A stretch of DNA of 64,000 nucleotides from Naasia lichenicola (GCF_004801885.1 NZ_SSSM01000006.1:248001-312000), one strand, 5' to 3'; shown: positions 26,660-35,358, numbered from the stretch's first letter. Numbers and translations are program-made. Notes: generated from the letters alone by a model not told the origin.

Positions 26660-27316
26660 CTAAGCCTTCGTCGAGGGCACCCGGCTGGCGGACGTCGTTC
26701 CCGATCTCCGATCCAGCGAGCGGATGAGCGGACGCTCGAAGATCGGCGTGACGGCGAGCAGCAGCAGGGCCCAGTAGTTGATCACGGGGACGAGCGCGCC
26801 GAGGACCAGTGCGACCGCGAAGGCGATCGTGGTCGCCGCGGAACCGACCAGCCGCCGATTCGTCACCGGATTGTCGGCCGCCTGGATCTGCGGCGATCTC
26901 CTGACCAGGAGGGTCATCGAGGTCAGTAGCGCGCTGCTGAGCAGCATGGTCCCGATGTAGAAGCCGACGGTGAGCGGGCTCGGCGAGAACTCCGCGGTGA
27001 TGGCCGTCGGCAGGGGCAGCAGGACGATGGTGAACGCCCACGCGACGCCGAGCAGGATCAGCCGGGGCGAGTACGCCTCGACGTGCTCGAAGAGCTGGTG
27101 ATGCGCGTACCAGAGGCGCGCGATCACGGCGAAGCTGATCACGAAGCTGATGAGCTGTCCCGCGTGCTCCGAGAAGATCGCGACCGGAGACGCGGACTCC
27201 GACGACACCTCGGACACCGCCTCGACGACCGGGAGGATCAGCAGGGTGATCGCGATCGCCGCGATCGCGTCCGTGAAGAAGACCACCCGGTCGAGCCCGC
27301 GCTCCGTTCGTGCCAT
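26660..27316 (-). CDS. TMEM175/DUF1211-family potassium channel
   Basis: A 218-residue membrane protein with about six hydrophobic segments. The hallmark of prokaryotic TMEM175 channels is the first-helix motif RVVFFTDAIAAIAITLLIL (residues 11-29), where the FSDxxxAIAxT pattern forms the pore. WYAHHQLFEHVEAY near residue 85 is the conserved second block. Such proteins leak K+ across the membrane as tetramers. The ATG at 27316 is preferred over a TTG at 27328. Co-directional with the FusB-like gene (13-base gap). Confidence 0.87.
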   Translation of the reverse strand: MARTERGLDRVVFFTDAIAAIAITLLILPVVEAVSEVSSESASPVAIFSEHAGQLISFVISFAVIARLWYAHHQLFEHVEAYSPRLILLGVAWAFTIVLLPLPTAITAEFSPSPLTVGFYIGTMLLSSALLTSMTLLVRRSPQIQAADNPVTNRRLVGSAATTIAFAVALVLGALVPVINYWALLLLAVTPIFERPLIRSLDRRSGTTSASRVPSTKA

Positions 27317-27474
27317 GGAGCCAGCCAACCACGTCGGCGCGCCGCGCTACGGTGGATGGCGGTTCGAGCCGCACCGTCGGACGGATGACTCGGATGGTCG
27401 CCCGATCCGTCCACGGATGCGGGAGCGAACCGGCGGCGGACCGGCAGCGGACGGGGTAGCCGCAGAGAGGGCAC

Positions 27475-29004
27475 ATGGGCATCGACGAAGGCGGTTCGGC
27501 CTCGGCGCTGCGCGAGGATCTCATGGCAGCCGGTTACACCGCGAGCGGGATCCGCGAGCTGTGGGGGCCGGATGCGGACGATGCCATCGTGCGGGGACAG
27601 CTGCTGCCTGCGCGGCGGGCATTGGCTGGCAGGTCCGACGACTCCGCGCTGGCGACCCTCGGCGCGCTGTTCATCCTCGGAGAGACGCTTCCCGCCGAGC
27701 GGGTCGGCGACGCGCTGCCCTCCCTGGGGCTCGCGGGAGCCGAGGCGCTCGAACTGGTCGAGGTCTCGGACGCCGGCGTGCGGGCCCTCTGCTCCCTGCG
27801 CTCGCACACCTTCGTCGACGCCGACGGGGCGACCTCGTGGTGGATCGTCTCCGATCTCGACGAGGCGGTCACCCGTCGGCCGCTGCGTGACGACCACGTC
27901 GTCGGAGTGGGCGGAGCATCGACCACCCTGCTCGGGCTGCAGCCGACCGATCGGGTCGGCACCGCGCTCGACCTCGGAACCGGCTGCGGCATCCAGGCGC
28001 TGCTCGCGAGCGCGCATGCCGATCGGGTCATCGCCACCGACATCTCCGAGCGCGCCCTCCGCTTCGCACGGCTGAACGCGGCACTGAACGGGGCCGAGAA
28101 CATCGACTTCCGGCTCGGCGACCTGTTCCGACCACTCGCCGGGGAGACGGTGGATCGGCTGGTGTCCAATCCGCCGTTCGTCGTCACGCCTCGGGTCGAC
28201 GGCGTTCCGCTGCTCGAGTACCGCGACGGCGGTCGCTCGGGGGATGACCTGATGACGACCCTCATCGGCGAGCTGCCTGCGCACCTCGCCCCGGGCGGCA
28301 TCGCGGTGCTTCTCGGCAACTGGGAGTATCACGTCGATCGCGACGGACTGGATCGGATGCGGCTCGCGGCCAGAGCGGCCGGTCTCGATGCCTGGGTCGT
28401 CGAGCGGGACGTCTTGACCGCGTCGCAGTACGCCGAGACCTGGATCCGCGACGGGGGAGTCCTCGCCCGCACGCCTCGCTTCGATGAGCTGTACGCGGCA
28501 TGGCTCGAAGACTTCGCGGTGCGGGACGTGGATCGGATCGGTCTCGGCTATCTGATCCTTCGAAAGCCTGTGGGCTCCCTTCCCACCCTCTCCCGATTCG
28601 AGCGGCTGCACGGGGCGCTGGGTGCGAGCGACGCCGGGCTGTCGGCGCATGTCGCGGCCTGCATCGCCGCCCACGACTGGCAGACGGACCTCTCCGACGA
28701 CGCTCTGCTGCGCGCACGACTCGTGGTGGCTGCGGATGTCACCGAGCAGCGGCACTACTGGCCGGGCGACGCCCACCCCGCGGTGATCGACCTGCGTCAG
28801 GGTGGTGGCTTCGGCCGGACCGTGGAGATCGATAGCGCGCTCGCCGGCTTCGTAGGCGCCTGCGACGGCGAGCTGGAGGTCGGATCGATCAGCGACGCTG
28901 TCGCCCAGCTGCTCGAGGGCGACCCCGACGCGCTGCGTGCCGAGCTGCTGCCGCAGATCCGCGACCTCGTCAACATCGGCATCCTCCTCCCCTCCGCAGA
29001 CTGA
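27475..29004 (+). CDS. PrmC/HemK-like SAM methyltransferase, 509 residues
   Basis: Class I methyltransferase with the SAM loop ALDLGTGCGIQALLAS (residues ~163-178) and the NPPF motif in VSNPPFVVTP (~229-238). NPPF is used by enzymes that methylate amide or ring nitrogens (PrmC, RsmC, adenine methylases). About 150 N-terminal residues (DUF7059-like) precede the catalytic domain and ~170 follow it, much larger than PrmC itself, so this is a separate actinobacterial family whose substrate is not known. AGAGGG lies 4-9 bases before the ATG. Confidence 0.85.
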   Translation: MGIDEGGSASALREDLMAAGYTASGIRELWGPDADDAIVRGQLLPARRALAGRSDDSALATLGALFILGETLPAERVGDALPSLGLAGAEALELVEVSDAGVRALCSLRSHTFVDADGATSWWIVSDLDEAVTRRPLRDDHVVGVGGASTTLLGLQPTDRVGTALDLGTGCGIQALLASAHADRVIATDISERALRFARLNAALNGAENIDFRLGDLFRPLAGETVDRLVSNPPFVVTPRVDGVPLLEYRDGGRSGDDLMTTLIGELPAHLAPGGIAVLLGNWEYHVDRDGLDRMRLAARAAGLDAWVVERDVLTASQYAETWIRDGGVLARTPRFDELYAAWLEDFAVRDVDRIGLGYLILRKPVGSLPTLSRFERLHGALGASDAGLSAHVAACIAAHDWQTDLSDDALLRARLVVAADVTEQRHYWPGDAHPAVIDLRQGGGFGRTVEIDSALAGFVGACDGELEVGSISDAVAQLLEGDPDALRAELLPQIRDLVNIGILLPSAD

Positions 29005-29057
29005 CCCTGCGCCGGCGGGATGGGTGGCTGGCCCGTTCGGTCGGGGATTCGGTCGGG

Positions 29058-29157
29058 TGGGCTTCGACGCGGCCTTCGTCCGGCTCAGCCACCGGAGGGG
29101 CTCGTCGCTCGCCCCGGCCGGTGGCTGAGCCGCGCGCGAAGCGCGTGTGTCGAAGCC
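29058..29157. repeat. Inverted repeat, family F (GGGCTTCGAC...CAGCCACCGG)
   Basis: The left arm GGGCTTCGACGCGGCCTTCG...GGCTCAGCCACCGG (29059-29095) and the right arm CCGGTGGCTGAGCC...GTGTGTCGAAGCCC (29118-29157) are complementary at most positions. Motifs of this sort recur as REP-like elements in Microbacteriaceae. Only one copy is in the window. Its right end runs into the 5-prime end of the next small gene. Confidence 0.75.
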
Positions 29158-29179
29158 CTCGTTGCTGCAGACTGAGCTC

Positions 29180-29452
29180 GTGGTCGCCGTCCTGCACCTG
29201 ATCGCGGTGCTCGGCATGCCCGTCGACGGGCAGCTGCTGCTCGTCGGAGCCGGCCTGATGCTGGCCGGAGTCGCGGTGGGCCTGGTGCTCCGCCGCCTTG
29301 GCGCCACGGCCGCGCCGGTGCGAGAGCTCGCCTCCGCGGATCGGCTGCATGCGCCCGAACTCGCGGCTCTCGTCTCCGAGACGCTGTGGCGAGCGGCGGG
29401 TCGCCCGGAGCCGCGCGCGCCCTCGCGTCATCTCTCGACCGCGCGCGCCTGA
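29180..29452 (+). CDS. DUF6412-type small membrane protein
   Basis: About 90 residues with two hydrophobic helices (VVAVLHLIAVLGMPVDG and LLLVGAGLMLAGVAVGLVL), then a charged helical tail. DUF6412 proteins are typically encoded next to a YidC homologue, as here (109 bases downstream). The start is uncertain. In-frame candidates are GTG 29147 (inside the inverted repeat), TTG 29162 and GTG 29180; I use the last because the first lies in repeat sequence and neither has a good ribosome site. It may assist the insertase, but this is inferred only from co-occurrence. Confidence 0.65.
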   Translation: MVAVLHLIAVLGMPVDGQLLLVGAGLMLAGVAVGLVLRRLGATAAPVRELASADRLHAPELAALVSETLWRAAGRPEPRAPSRHLSTARA

Positions 29453-29560
29453 CCGACAGCCTCGGCGTCCGTCCACCCCTCCACGGGGTGACGCACCCCA
29501 GCTCGCCATCCGTCCGCGCGGTCATCCGGAAAACCATCCGCATGACCTCGAGGAGATCCA

Positions 29561-30340
29561 TTGAACATCTATGCCTTCGGGCCGATCGCCGGCCTGCTCA
29601 GCAGCGCATACGACGCTGTCCTCTTCGTCGCCCACCTGCTCGTCCCGCTGATCGGCACTCCAGGATTCGCCCTGGCGATCGTCGGGCTCACCCTTGCCGT
29701 CCGCGGTGCGCTGGTGCCGCTCGCGATCGCCGCGGCCAGGGCAGACCTTGTCCGCCGGCGGTTGGCGCCCGATCTGACGGCACTGCGGCGGCGGTTCGGG
29801 TCGGACCCCGCTCGGCTGCAGCGTGAGACAGTCGAGCTGTATCGCCGAGAGGGTGTCTCTCCACTGGCGGGCATCCTGCCCGTGCTCGCCCAGGCGCCGA
29901 TCCTCGGCCTCCTCTACGGGCTCGTCACCCAGCCGGTCATCGGCGGCCACGTCAACGAGCTGGTCTCCCATGTCGTGGGCGGAGCTCCGCTCGCCGTGGG
30001 CCTGCTCTCCGATCTCGGCACCGTCGCATGGCCGGGCATGCTCGTCAATCTCGCGGTTTTCGCGGTGATGATCGTGATCGCCGAACTGAGCAGACGCGAG
30101 GCGAACCGTCGGCTCGACCTGCAGGCGCCGGCCGCGGTCGTGCCGCCGGCCGCATCTGGAGTGGCAGGAGCCGACCCGATGCGGATCGCTCGGGCGATGA
30201 GCTGGCTGAGCTACCTCTCGGCCGTCTTCTCCGTGATCGTCCCACTGGCCGCCGCCATCTATCTCGCCACCTCGGCGCTCTGGACCCTCATCGAACGACG
30301 GGCGCTGCGTCATCGCTTCGGTCCGCACGCCGCAGGGTGA
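29561..30340 (+). CDS. YidC/Oxa1-family membrane insertase (short form)
   Basis: A 259-residue insertase homologue with five hydrophobic segments. The conserved core LTLAVRGALVPLAIAAARA with the following LAPDLTALRRRFGSDPARLQRE...YRREGVSPLAGILPVLAQAPIL matches the YidC cytoplasmic loop and hydrophilic-groove region, including the arginine in TLAVRG. It begins at TTG 29561, supported by an AGGAG site 7 bases upstream. It is shorter than the main actinobacterial YidC near rpmH, so it is probably a second paralogue. Confidence 0.87.
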   Translation: MNIYAFGPIAGLLSSAYDAVLFVAHLLVPLIGTPGFALAIVGLTLAVRGALVPLAIAAARADLVRRRLAPDLTALRRRFGSDPARLQRETVELYRREGVSPLAGILPVLAQAPILGLLYGLVTQPVIGGHVNELVSHVVGGAPLAVGLLSDLGTVAWPGMLVNLAVFAVMIVIAELSRREANRRLDLQAPAAVVPPAASGVAGADPMRIARAMSWLSYLSAVFSVIVPLAAAIYLATSALWTLIERRALRHRFGPHAAG

Positions 30341-30494
30341 GTCCGAACTGAGATCTCGCCCCACGTCGCATGGGCATGGGACGCGAGCTGACCGTCAACG
30401 ACGTGAAGGCCGACTGGAGGTCCTAGCGTGAAAGGGACGCAGGAAGCTGCGCAGAATGCGCGGAGACGTGCACGCGAACGCTGAAGGAGCATCA

Positions 30495-31316
30495 ATGAGC
30501 AAGGTCTGGTTCATCACCGGCACATCCCGCGGGTTCGGCCGCGAATGGGCGACCGCCGCCCTCGAGCGCGGGGACAGGGTCGCGGCGACGGCACGCGACG
30601 TCGATTCGCTGGACGATCTGAAGGCGAAGTACGGCGACGCGATCCTGCCGATCGCCCTCGACGTCAACGACCGCGAGGCGGATTTCGCCGCGGTCGCACA
30701 GGCGGTCAGCACCTTCGGTCGGATCGACATCGCCATCAACAACGCGGGCTACGGCCAGTTCGGCTTCATCGAGGAGGTCTCGGAGCAGGAGTGGCGTGAC
30801 CAGCTGGAGACCAACCTCTTCGGTGCGGTCTGGGTCACCCAGGCGGTCCTCCCCATCATGCGCAAGCAGGGGGCCGGCCACATCATCCAGGTCTCATCGA
30901 TCGGCGGGATCTCCGCATTCCCGCTGGTGGGGGCGTACCACGCCTCGAAGTGGGCGCTGGAGGGCTTCTCGCAGGCGCTCGCCCAGGAGGTCGCCGGCTT
31001 CGGCATCCACGTCACGCTCATCGAGCCGGGCGGGTTCGCGACGGACTGGGGAGGATCCTCGGCGAAGCGGGCACAGCAGCTGGACGACTACCAGGAGCTG
31101 CACGAGCAGGTCGCCGAAGCACGCAAGTCACGGATGGGTGCGGCGGGGGACCCCACGGCGACCGGCGCGGCCATCCTCAAGGTCGTCGATGCGGAGGAGC
31201 CGCCGCTGCGCATCTTCTTCGGTGCATCGCCCATCGACATCGCGAAGGCCGACTACGAGAAGCGGATCGCGCTCTGGGAGCAGTGGCAGCCCGTCTCCAT
31301 CGAGGCGCAGGGCTAG
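30495..31316 (+). CDS. SDR-family oxidoreductase
   Basis: A 273-residue short-chain dehydrogenase with ITGTSRGFGREWATAALERG (cofactor motif TGxxxGxG, residues ~7-14), INNAGYGQFG near 82, Ser in VSSIGG and YHASKWALEGFSQALA (catalytic Tyr/Lys ~153-157). The pattern is that of the 17-beta-hydroxysteroid-like branch common in actinobacteria. The ATG at 30495 has an AAGGAG site. Upstream codons in the same frame carry no homology. Confidence 0.88.
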   Translation: MSKVWFITGTSRGFGREWATAALERGDRVAATARDVDSLDDLKAKYGDAILPIALDVNDREADFAAVAQAVSTFGRIDIAINNAGYGQFGFIEEVSEQEWRDQLETNLFGAVWVTQAVLPIMRKQGAGHIIQVSSIGGISAFPLVGAYHASKWALEGFSQALAQEVAGFGIHVTLIEPGGFATDWGGSSAKRAQQLDDYQELHEQVAEARKSRMGAAGDPTATGAAILKVVDAEEPPLRIFFGASPIDIAKADYEKRIALWEQWQPVSIEAQG

Positions 31317-31325
31317 CCACCTCAT

Positions 31326-31383
31326 CGAACTGCCGAGTTCTGCCGCCTGGACGCGCTCCGGAGCGGCAGAACTGGGCAGGTCG
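31326..31383. repeat. Inverted repeat, family B, copy 2
   Basis: CGAACTGCCGAGTTCTGCCGCC pairs with GCGGCAGAACTGGGCAGGTCG, with one or two mismatches. It lies between the convergent ends of the SDR (31316) and GNAT (31409) genes and matches copies at 3720-3777 and 32815-32874. Confidence 0.85.
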
Positions 31384-31408
31384 CGCGACTCGTTCGGTCC
31401 GTCGCCCC

Positions 31409-31888
31409 TCAGAGCGCCTTCTCGTAGCAGAGCGAGATCGCCGAGTCGACGTAGTAGCCGAACGGCGGGATGCGGGTGTACCCCTCGCGCTCGTAGAGAC
31501 GGATGGCGGCCGCCTGCCGTTCTCCCGTCTCCAGTCGCAGATGGGTCAGTCCGCGGCGGACCGCCTCGGCTTCGAGTGCGCTCAGCATCGTGACGGAGGC
31601 GCCCCGCCCGCGCCACTGCACCGGCACGAACATCCGCTTGATCTCCGCGGCCGCGTCATCGAGCATCCGCAGACCGCCGCAGGCGACGGGCTCGCCGGTC
31701 GCTGCGTCCCGAGCCACGAAGAAGACGGCGACATCGGCCCGAGTCGGCGCCGGGCCCGGCTCGCTGTCGGGCGTGCCGTAGAGCTCGTCGATCTCCGCGC
31801 GCTGGGCCAGTCGAAGTGCGACGGCGTCGGGGTCATCCCAGTCGACCGCCGAGACGGTGAAACGCCCGGCCGGGTGATCCGAATCCAT
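31409..31888 (-). CDS. GNAT-family N-acetyltransferase
   Basis: A 159-residue acetyltransferase. Core strands carry VAVFFVARDAATGEPVACGGLRML, then MFVPVQWRGRGASVTMLSALE with the acetyl-CoA loop RGRGAS near residue 99 (quoted in part), and AIRLYEREGYTRIPPFGYY, the GNAT ending. Start ATG at 31888. Substrate unknown. Divergent from the DUF3097 gene by 75 bases. Confidence 0.87.
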   Translation of the reverse strand: MDSDHPAGRFTVSAVDWDDPDAVALRLAQRAEIDELYGTPDSEPGPAPTRADVAVFFVARDAATGEPVACGGLRMLDDAAAEIKRMFVPVQWRGRGASVTMLSALEAEAVRRGLTHLRLETGERQAAAIRLYEREGYTRIPPFGYYVDSAISLCYEKAL

Positions 31889-31963
31889 GGAATCACGGTA
31901 GCGGTCCGCTCGAGGGCGGCCACGTCTGCCGGAGTTCGACGAGGCCGCGGCTAGCCTCGTCCG

Positions 31964-32806
31964 GTGACTTACGACCGATACAGCGCCGACGTCCTCAGCA
32001 GCGACTGGAAGAAGCCCAAGACGCCCCCGCCCGCCATCGTCGAGGCCACGGATGACGTGGTCGTCGAGATGCCGGACAGCGGATTCGTCGGAGCCGTCGT
32101 GGGTGTCGAGGGCCGGATGGTCAAGCTCGAGGACCGCCGCGGCAAGGTCCGCGTCTTTCCGCTCGGTCCGGGATTCCTCATCGACGGCAAGCCCGTGGTG
32201 CTCAAGGCCCCGGCGAAGCTGAGTGCGTCGAAGGGACGTCTGATCAGCGCTTCCGGTTCCATCGCCGTCACCGATGCGAAGGCCCGCGTCGCGAGGGCCA
32301 GCCGGATCTTCGTCGAGGGGCGGCACGACGCCGAGCTCGTCGAGAAGGTGTGGGGCCACGATCTGCGCATCGAGGGCGTCGTCGTCGAGTACATCGAGGG
32401 TGTCGACCATCTCGAGGAGCTCCTGGTCGAGTTCGCTCCCGGGCCGCGCAAGAGGGTCGGCGTGCTCGTCGACCATCTGGTGAAGAACTCGAAGGAGAGC
32501 CGGATCGCGGACGCGGTCGCTCGGGGTCCCTTCGCGAAGGACGTCCTCGTCGTCGGCCACCCGTTCATCGACATCTGGCAGGGCGTCAAGCCGCAACGCC
32601 TCGGCATCAAGGCGTGGCCGGTCATCCCGCGCGGCATCGAGTGGAAGCACGGGATCTGCGAGGCGTTCCGCTGGCCGCACGCCGAGCAGGCGGACATCGC
32701 CCGGGCCTGGCAGCGCATCCTGTCCCGCGTCGAGAGCTACTCGGACCTCGAGCCCGAGCTCCTGGGGCGCGTCGAGCAGCTCATCGACTTCGTCACCGCC
32801 GAGTAG
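31964..32806 (+). CDS. DUF3097 protein, possible TOPRIM-like fold
   Basis: A 280-residue conserved actinobacterial protein of unknown function. It starts at GTG 31964 (DRYSADVLSSDWKKPK). Residues ~30-100 look beta-rich (GFVGAVVGVEGRMVKLEDRRGKV). From ~104 the pattern RIFVEGRHDAELVEKVWG followed by RVGVLVDHLVKNSKESRIA resembles the EGxxD and DxD...ExxRI spacing of TOPRIM nuclease domains such as RNase M5, but the DxD is DHL. I regard this as a hint, not an assignment. Flanked by two convergent-end repeats. Confidence 0.8.
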   Translation: MTYDRYSADVLSSDWKKPKTPPPAIVEATDDVVVEMPDSGFVGAVVGVEGRMVKLEDRRGKVRVFPLGPGFLIDGKPVVLKAPAKLSASKGRLISASGSIAVTDAKARVARASRIFVEGRHDAELVEKVWGHDLRIEGVVVEYIEGVDHLEELLVEFAPGPRKRVGVLVDHLVKNSKESRIADAVARGPFAKDVLVVGHPFIDIWQGVKPQRLGIKAWPVIPRGIEWKHGICEAFRWPHAEQADIARAWQRILSRVESYSDLEPELLGRVEQLIDFVTAE

Positions 32807-32814
32807 CGCAGCGA

Positions 32815-32874
32815 CCGAGCTGCCCAGTTCTGCCGCCTGGAGGGCCCTTCGAGCGGCAGAACTGGGCAACTCGG
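32815..32874. repeat. Inverted repeat, family B, copy 3
   Basis: CCGAGCTGCCCAGTTCTGCC pairs with GGCAGAACTGGGCAACTCGG around CGCC...GAGC. It lies between the convergent DUF3097 (ends 32806) and DUF72 (ends 32914) genes. Third copy of the element in the window. Confidence 0.88.
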
Positions 32875-32913
32875 CATCGGATCCGATCCGATCCGAGCCC
32901 GGTCAGATGCCGG

Positions 32914-33636
32914 TCAGCCGAGCATTGCGCGCAGGGTCCAGGCGTTGCGCACCGCGTTGCCCTCGCCGTCGTTGTTGAAGTAGGCGAACACGTCGCGGCC
33001 GTCGGCCTGCCACTCTCGGATGCGATCCGCCCACCAGGTGAGATCCTCGTCCGAATACGAGCCGCCGTAGAGCCACTCGGTATCCGGGCCATGCAGTCGC
33101 AGATAGACGAAGTCGGCGGTCACCCGCAGGATGCACGGCAGCTTCGCTCCGCTCATCACGCAGTAGGCGGCTCCGTGCCGGGCGAGCAGCTCGAACACCT
33201 CGTCGGTGTGCCACGACGGGTGCCGGAACTCCACGGCGACCCGTATCCATGAGGGCAGGCGGGAGAGGAAGTAGTCGAGCCGAGCATCGTCCCGCTCGTG
33301 CTGCGGATGGAGCTGCACGAGCAGGATCGCGCGCTTGTCGCCGAGGGCATGCCATCCCCGCTCGATCCGCTCGATCCAGACCTCGGGGGAGTAGAGGCGC
33401 TTGGCGTGCGTCAGCCCGCGCGGGGCCTTGACCGAGAGCTGGAAGCCGGCAGGAAGGCGCCGTTGCCAGCTCTCGAACGAGGTGTCCTTCGGCCAGCGGT
33501 AGAAGCTCGCGTTGAGCTCGACGGTGTCGAACTCCTGGACATAGCGCGCCAGTCGATCCTTGGACGCGTGCCCGTCGTAGAGGACCCTGTTCCAGTGGTC
33601 GTAGCTCCAGCCTGAGGTGCCGATGTGTGCGCTCAT
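32914..33636 (-). CDS. DUF72-family protein (TIM-barrel)
   Basis: A 240-residue DUF72 protein. It opens with HIGTSGWSYDHWNRVLY, has VELNASFYRWP (residues ~39-49) and FEVRHPSW-like VAVEFRHPSW near 131, and ends VFAYFNNDGEGNAVRNAWTLRAML, all standard for the family. The fold is related to endonuclease-IV-type TIM barrels, but no activity is established. Its ATG overlaps the TGA of the phosphoesterase upstream, so the two are coupled. Confidence 0.9.
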   Translation of the reverse strand: MSAHIGTSGWSYDHWNRVLYDGHASKDRLARYVQEFDTVELNASFYRWPKDTSFESWQRRLPAGFQLSVKAPRGLTHAKRLYSPEVWIERIERGWHALGDKRAILLVQLHPQHERDDARLDYFLSRLPSWIRVAVEFRHPSWHTDEVFELLARHGAAYCVMSGAKLPCILRVTADFVYLRLHGPDTEWLYGGSYSDEDLTWWADRIREWQADGRDVFAYFNNDGEGNAVRNAWTLRAMLG

Positions 33637-34139
33637 GCCTGCCGCCGGGGGATCAGCCTCAGATCCGCGTCGATGCGGCCGGCCGCGATGTCGACGACGA
33701 GGTAGCTGGCGTGCGGCTGAGCCCGTCGGTCCGTCGGCGATCCAGGATTGAGCAGTCGCATCCCGCTCGGGGCGACGCTGTCCCATGGGATGTGGCTGTG
33801 GCCGAAGATCAGCAGATCGACGTCCGGGAACCGCTCGTCGGCGCGCCGCTCCCGACCCTCCTTGGGCCCCGTCTCGTGGGTGACGGCGATGCGGATCCCA
33901 TCGACCTCGACCCGCGCCGTCTCGGGCAGGCGGGAGCGAAGTCCCGATCCGTCGTTGTTGCCCCAGCACGCCACCAGCACCCGGGACGACTCCTCGAACA
34001 GATCGAGCGTCGGCTCATCGACCCAGTCGCCCGCGTGCACGACGACGTCGACAGCAGGGAGGAGCTCGAGCACCTCATTCGGCAGCCGCTTGGCCCGCAG
34101 CGGAACATGGGTGTCCGCGACCACGAGAAGTCGGGTCAT
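33633..34139 (-). CDS. Calcineurin-like phosphoesterase (YfcE/MJ0936-type)
   Basis: A 168-residue metallophosphoesterase with the full set of metal motifs: VADTHVP (D8, H10), HAGDWVDEP (D37), CWGNNDG, VTHETG and FGHSHIP. It hydrolyses phosphodiesters using two metal ions, and the short YfcE-type form acts on small artificial diesters; the natural substrate is unknown. ATGA overlap with the DUF72 gene. An 11-base gap separates it from the upstream small membrane protein gene. Confidence 0.9.
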   Translation of the reverse strand: MTRLLVVADTHVPLRAKRLPNEVLELLPAVDVVVHAGDWVDEPTLDLFEESSRVLVACWGNNDGSGLRSRLPETARVEVDGIRIAVTHETGPKEGRERRADERFPDVDLLIFGHSHIPWDSVAPSGMRLLNPGSPTDRRAQPHASYLVVDIAAGRIDADLRLIPRRQA

Positions 34140-34149
34140 CGAGGCGCCG

Positions 34150-34428
34150 TCAGATGTCGATGCGGATCGTGCCCGCCCAGCGTCCTCGGGTGGGATCGAG
34201 CTTGGCCTCTGCGTCGAAGTCCTTGTCGCCGGGAGCTGGAGCGGGTGCAGGCAGCTCGGTCTGGCGCTCGTATTCGAGCATCGTCGAGTGGCGGTTCGGC
34301 GCGAACACCTCGTCGATAGCGCCGAAGACGCCTGACGATCCGCCGCTCGAGCGCCCGGATCCGCGGGTGGTCAGCAGGATCGCGACGACCGCCGCGACGG
34401 CGCACCCGAGCAAGATCAACCAATCCAT
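34150..34428 (-). CDS. Small single-pass membrane protein
   Basis: A 92-residue protein whose first helix WLILLGCAVAAVVAILLTT (residues 3-21) is membrane-spanning. It is followed by a Ser/Gly-rich linker (GSGRSSGGSSG) and a charged, Pro-rich soluble part ending RGRWAGTIRIDI. No family recognised. Co-directional with the phosphoesterase and likely in the same transcript. The ATG at 34428 is the natural start of the helix. Confidence 0.7.
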   Translation of the reverse strand: MDWLILLGCAVAAVVAILLTTRGSGRSSGGSSGVFGAIDEVFAPNRHSTMLEYERQTELPAPAPAPGDKDFDAEAKLDPTRGRWAGTIRIDI

Positions 34429-34546
34429 CTCGACGATGCTAGGTGCTGACCCCGACATCGGGCGAGGGCTGGCCAGGCGTCGCCGACTTCTTCGGTTCTC
34501 CACAGCGACACAGCCGATGTGGGGGGAGATCCTGCAAAGCTGGAGG

Positions 34547-35215
34547 ATGCCCACACCCATCAAGGCGATCCTGTTCGACATCGACGGCACCCTCGTCGAC
34601 TCCAACTACCTTCACGTCGACGCCTGGCAGCGTGCGCTCGCCGGCGCAGGTCATGCGGTCGACGCGTGGAAGATCCATCGGGCCATCGGCAAGGACTCCG
34701 ACGAGCTGTTGAAGGTCCTCGTGGGCGATGCGGCCGAATCCATCGCCGACGCCGCCTCCGATGCGCACAGCGAGCTGTACGCCGCGATGGCCGATCGTCT
34801 TCGCCCGTTCGACGGCGCCCGCGAGCTCATCGCCGAGCTGGCCGACCGCGGTGTGCGGGTGGTGCTCGCCACCTCGGCGCCCGAGGATGAGCTGGCCACC
34901 CTCCGCACGGTGCTCGATGTGGACGGGTACCTCACCGGAGTGACCTCATCCGGAGACGTCGAGACGGCGAAGCCCGAACCCGACATCGTCCAGGTCGCGC
35001 TGGAGCGCGCGGGCGTGGGCGCCGATGAGGCGGTCTTCGTCGGCGACACGATCTGGGACATCCAGGCCGCCGGCAAGGCGGGTGTGCCCACCATCGGCGT
35101 GCGCAGCGGAGGCGTCAGCGAGGAGGAGCTGCGTGGCGCAGGCGCCGTCGAGGTCTATGACGACGTTCGAGACCTCCTCGACCACCTCGACGACAGCGAC
35201 GCGCTCGGCCTCTGA
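34547..35215 (+). CDS. HAD-family phosphatase (phosphoglycolate-phosphatase-like)
   Basis: A 222-residue haloacid-dehalogenase hydrolase. Motif I is LFDIDGTLVDS (nucleophile Asp10), motif II is LATSAPE, motif III is the Lys in AKPEPDI, and motif IV is FVGDTIWDI. The cap domain (~20-90) is of the helical C1 type found in Gph and beta-phosphoglucomutase. It would dephosphorylate a small sugar or glycolate phosphate. The ATG at 34547 has GGAGG immediately upstream. Substrate unproven. Confidence 0.88.
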   Translation: MPTPIKAILFDIDGTLVDSNYLHVDAWQRALAGAGHAVDAWKIHRAIGKDSDELLKVLVGDAAESIADAASDAHSELYAAMADRLRPFDGARELIAELADRGVRVVLATSAPEDELATLRTVLDVDGYLTGVTSSGDVETAKPEPDIVQVALERAGVGADEAVFVGDTIWDIQAAGKAGVPTIGVRSGGVSEEELRGAGAVEVYDDVRDLLDHLDDSDALGL

Positions 35216-35358
35216 GCCCACCGCCCGCTTCCTGAACGTGCTCGGAGCCCCATGCTTCGAGACGCAGCGCAAGCGTGCGCTGCTCCTCAGCATGGTCGCT
35301 GCGACGCTGATCGCGTCGCTGCGCGCCTCATGTCGGGGGCACGGCGTAGGTTGCCGTC

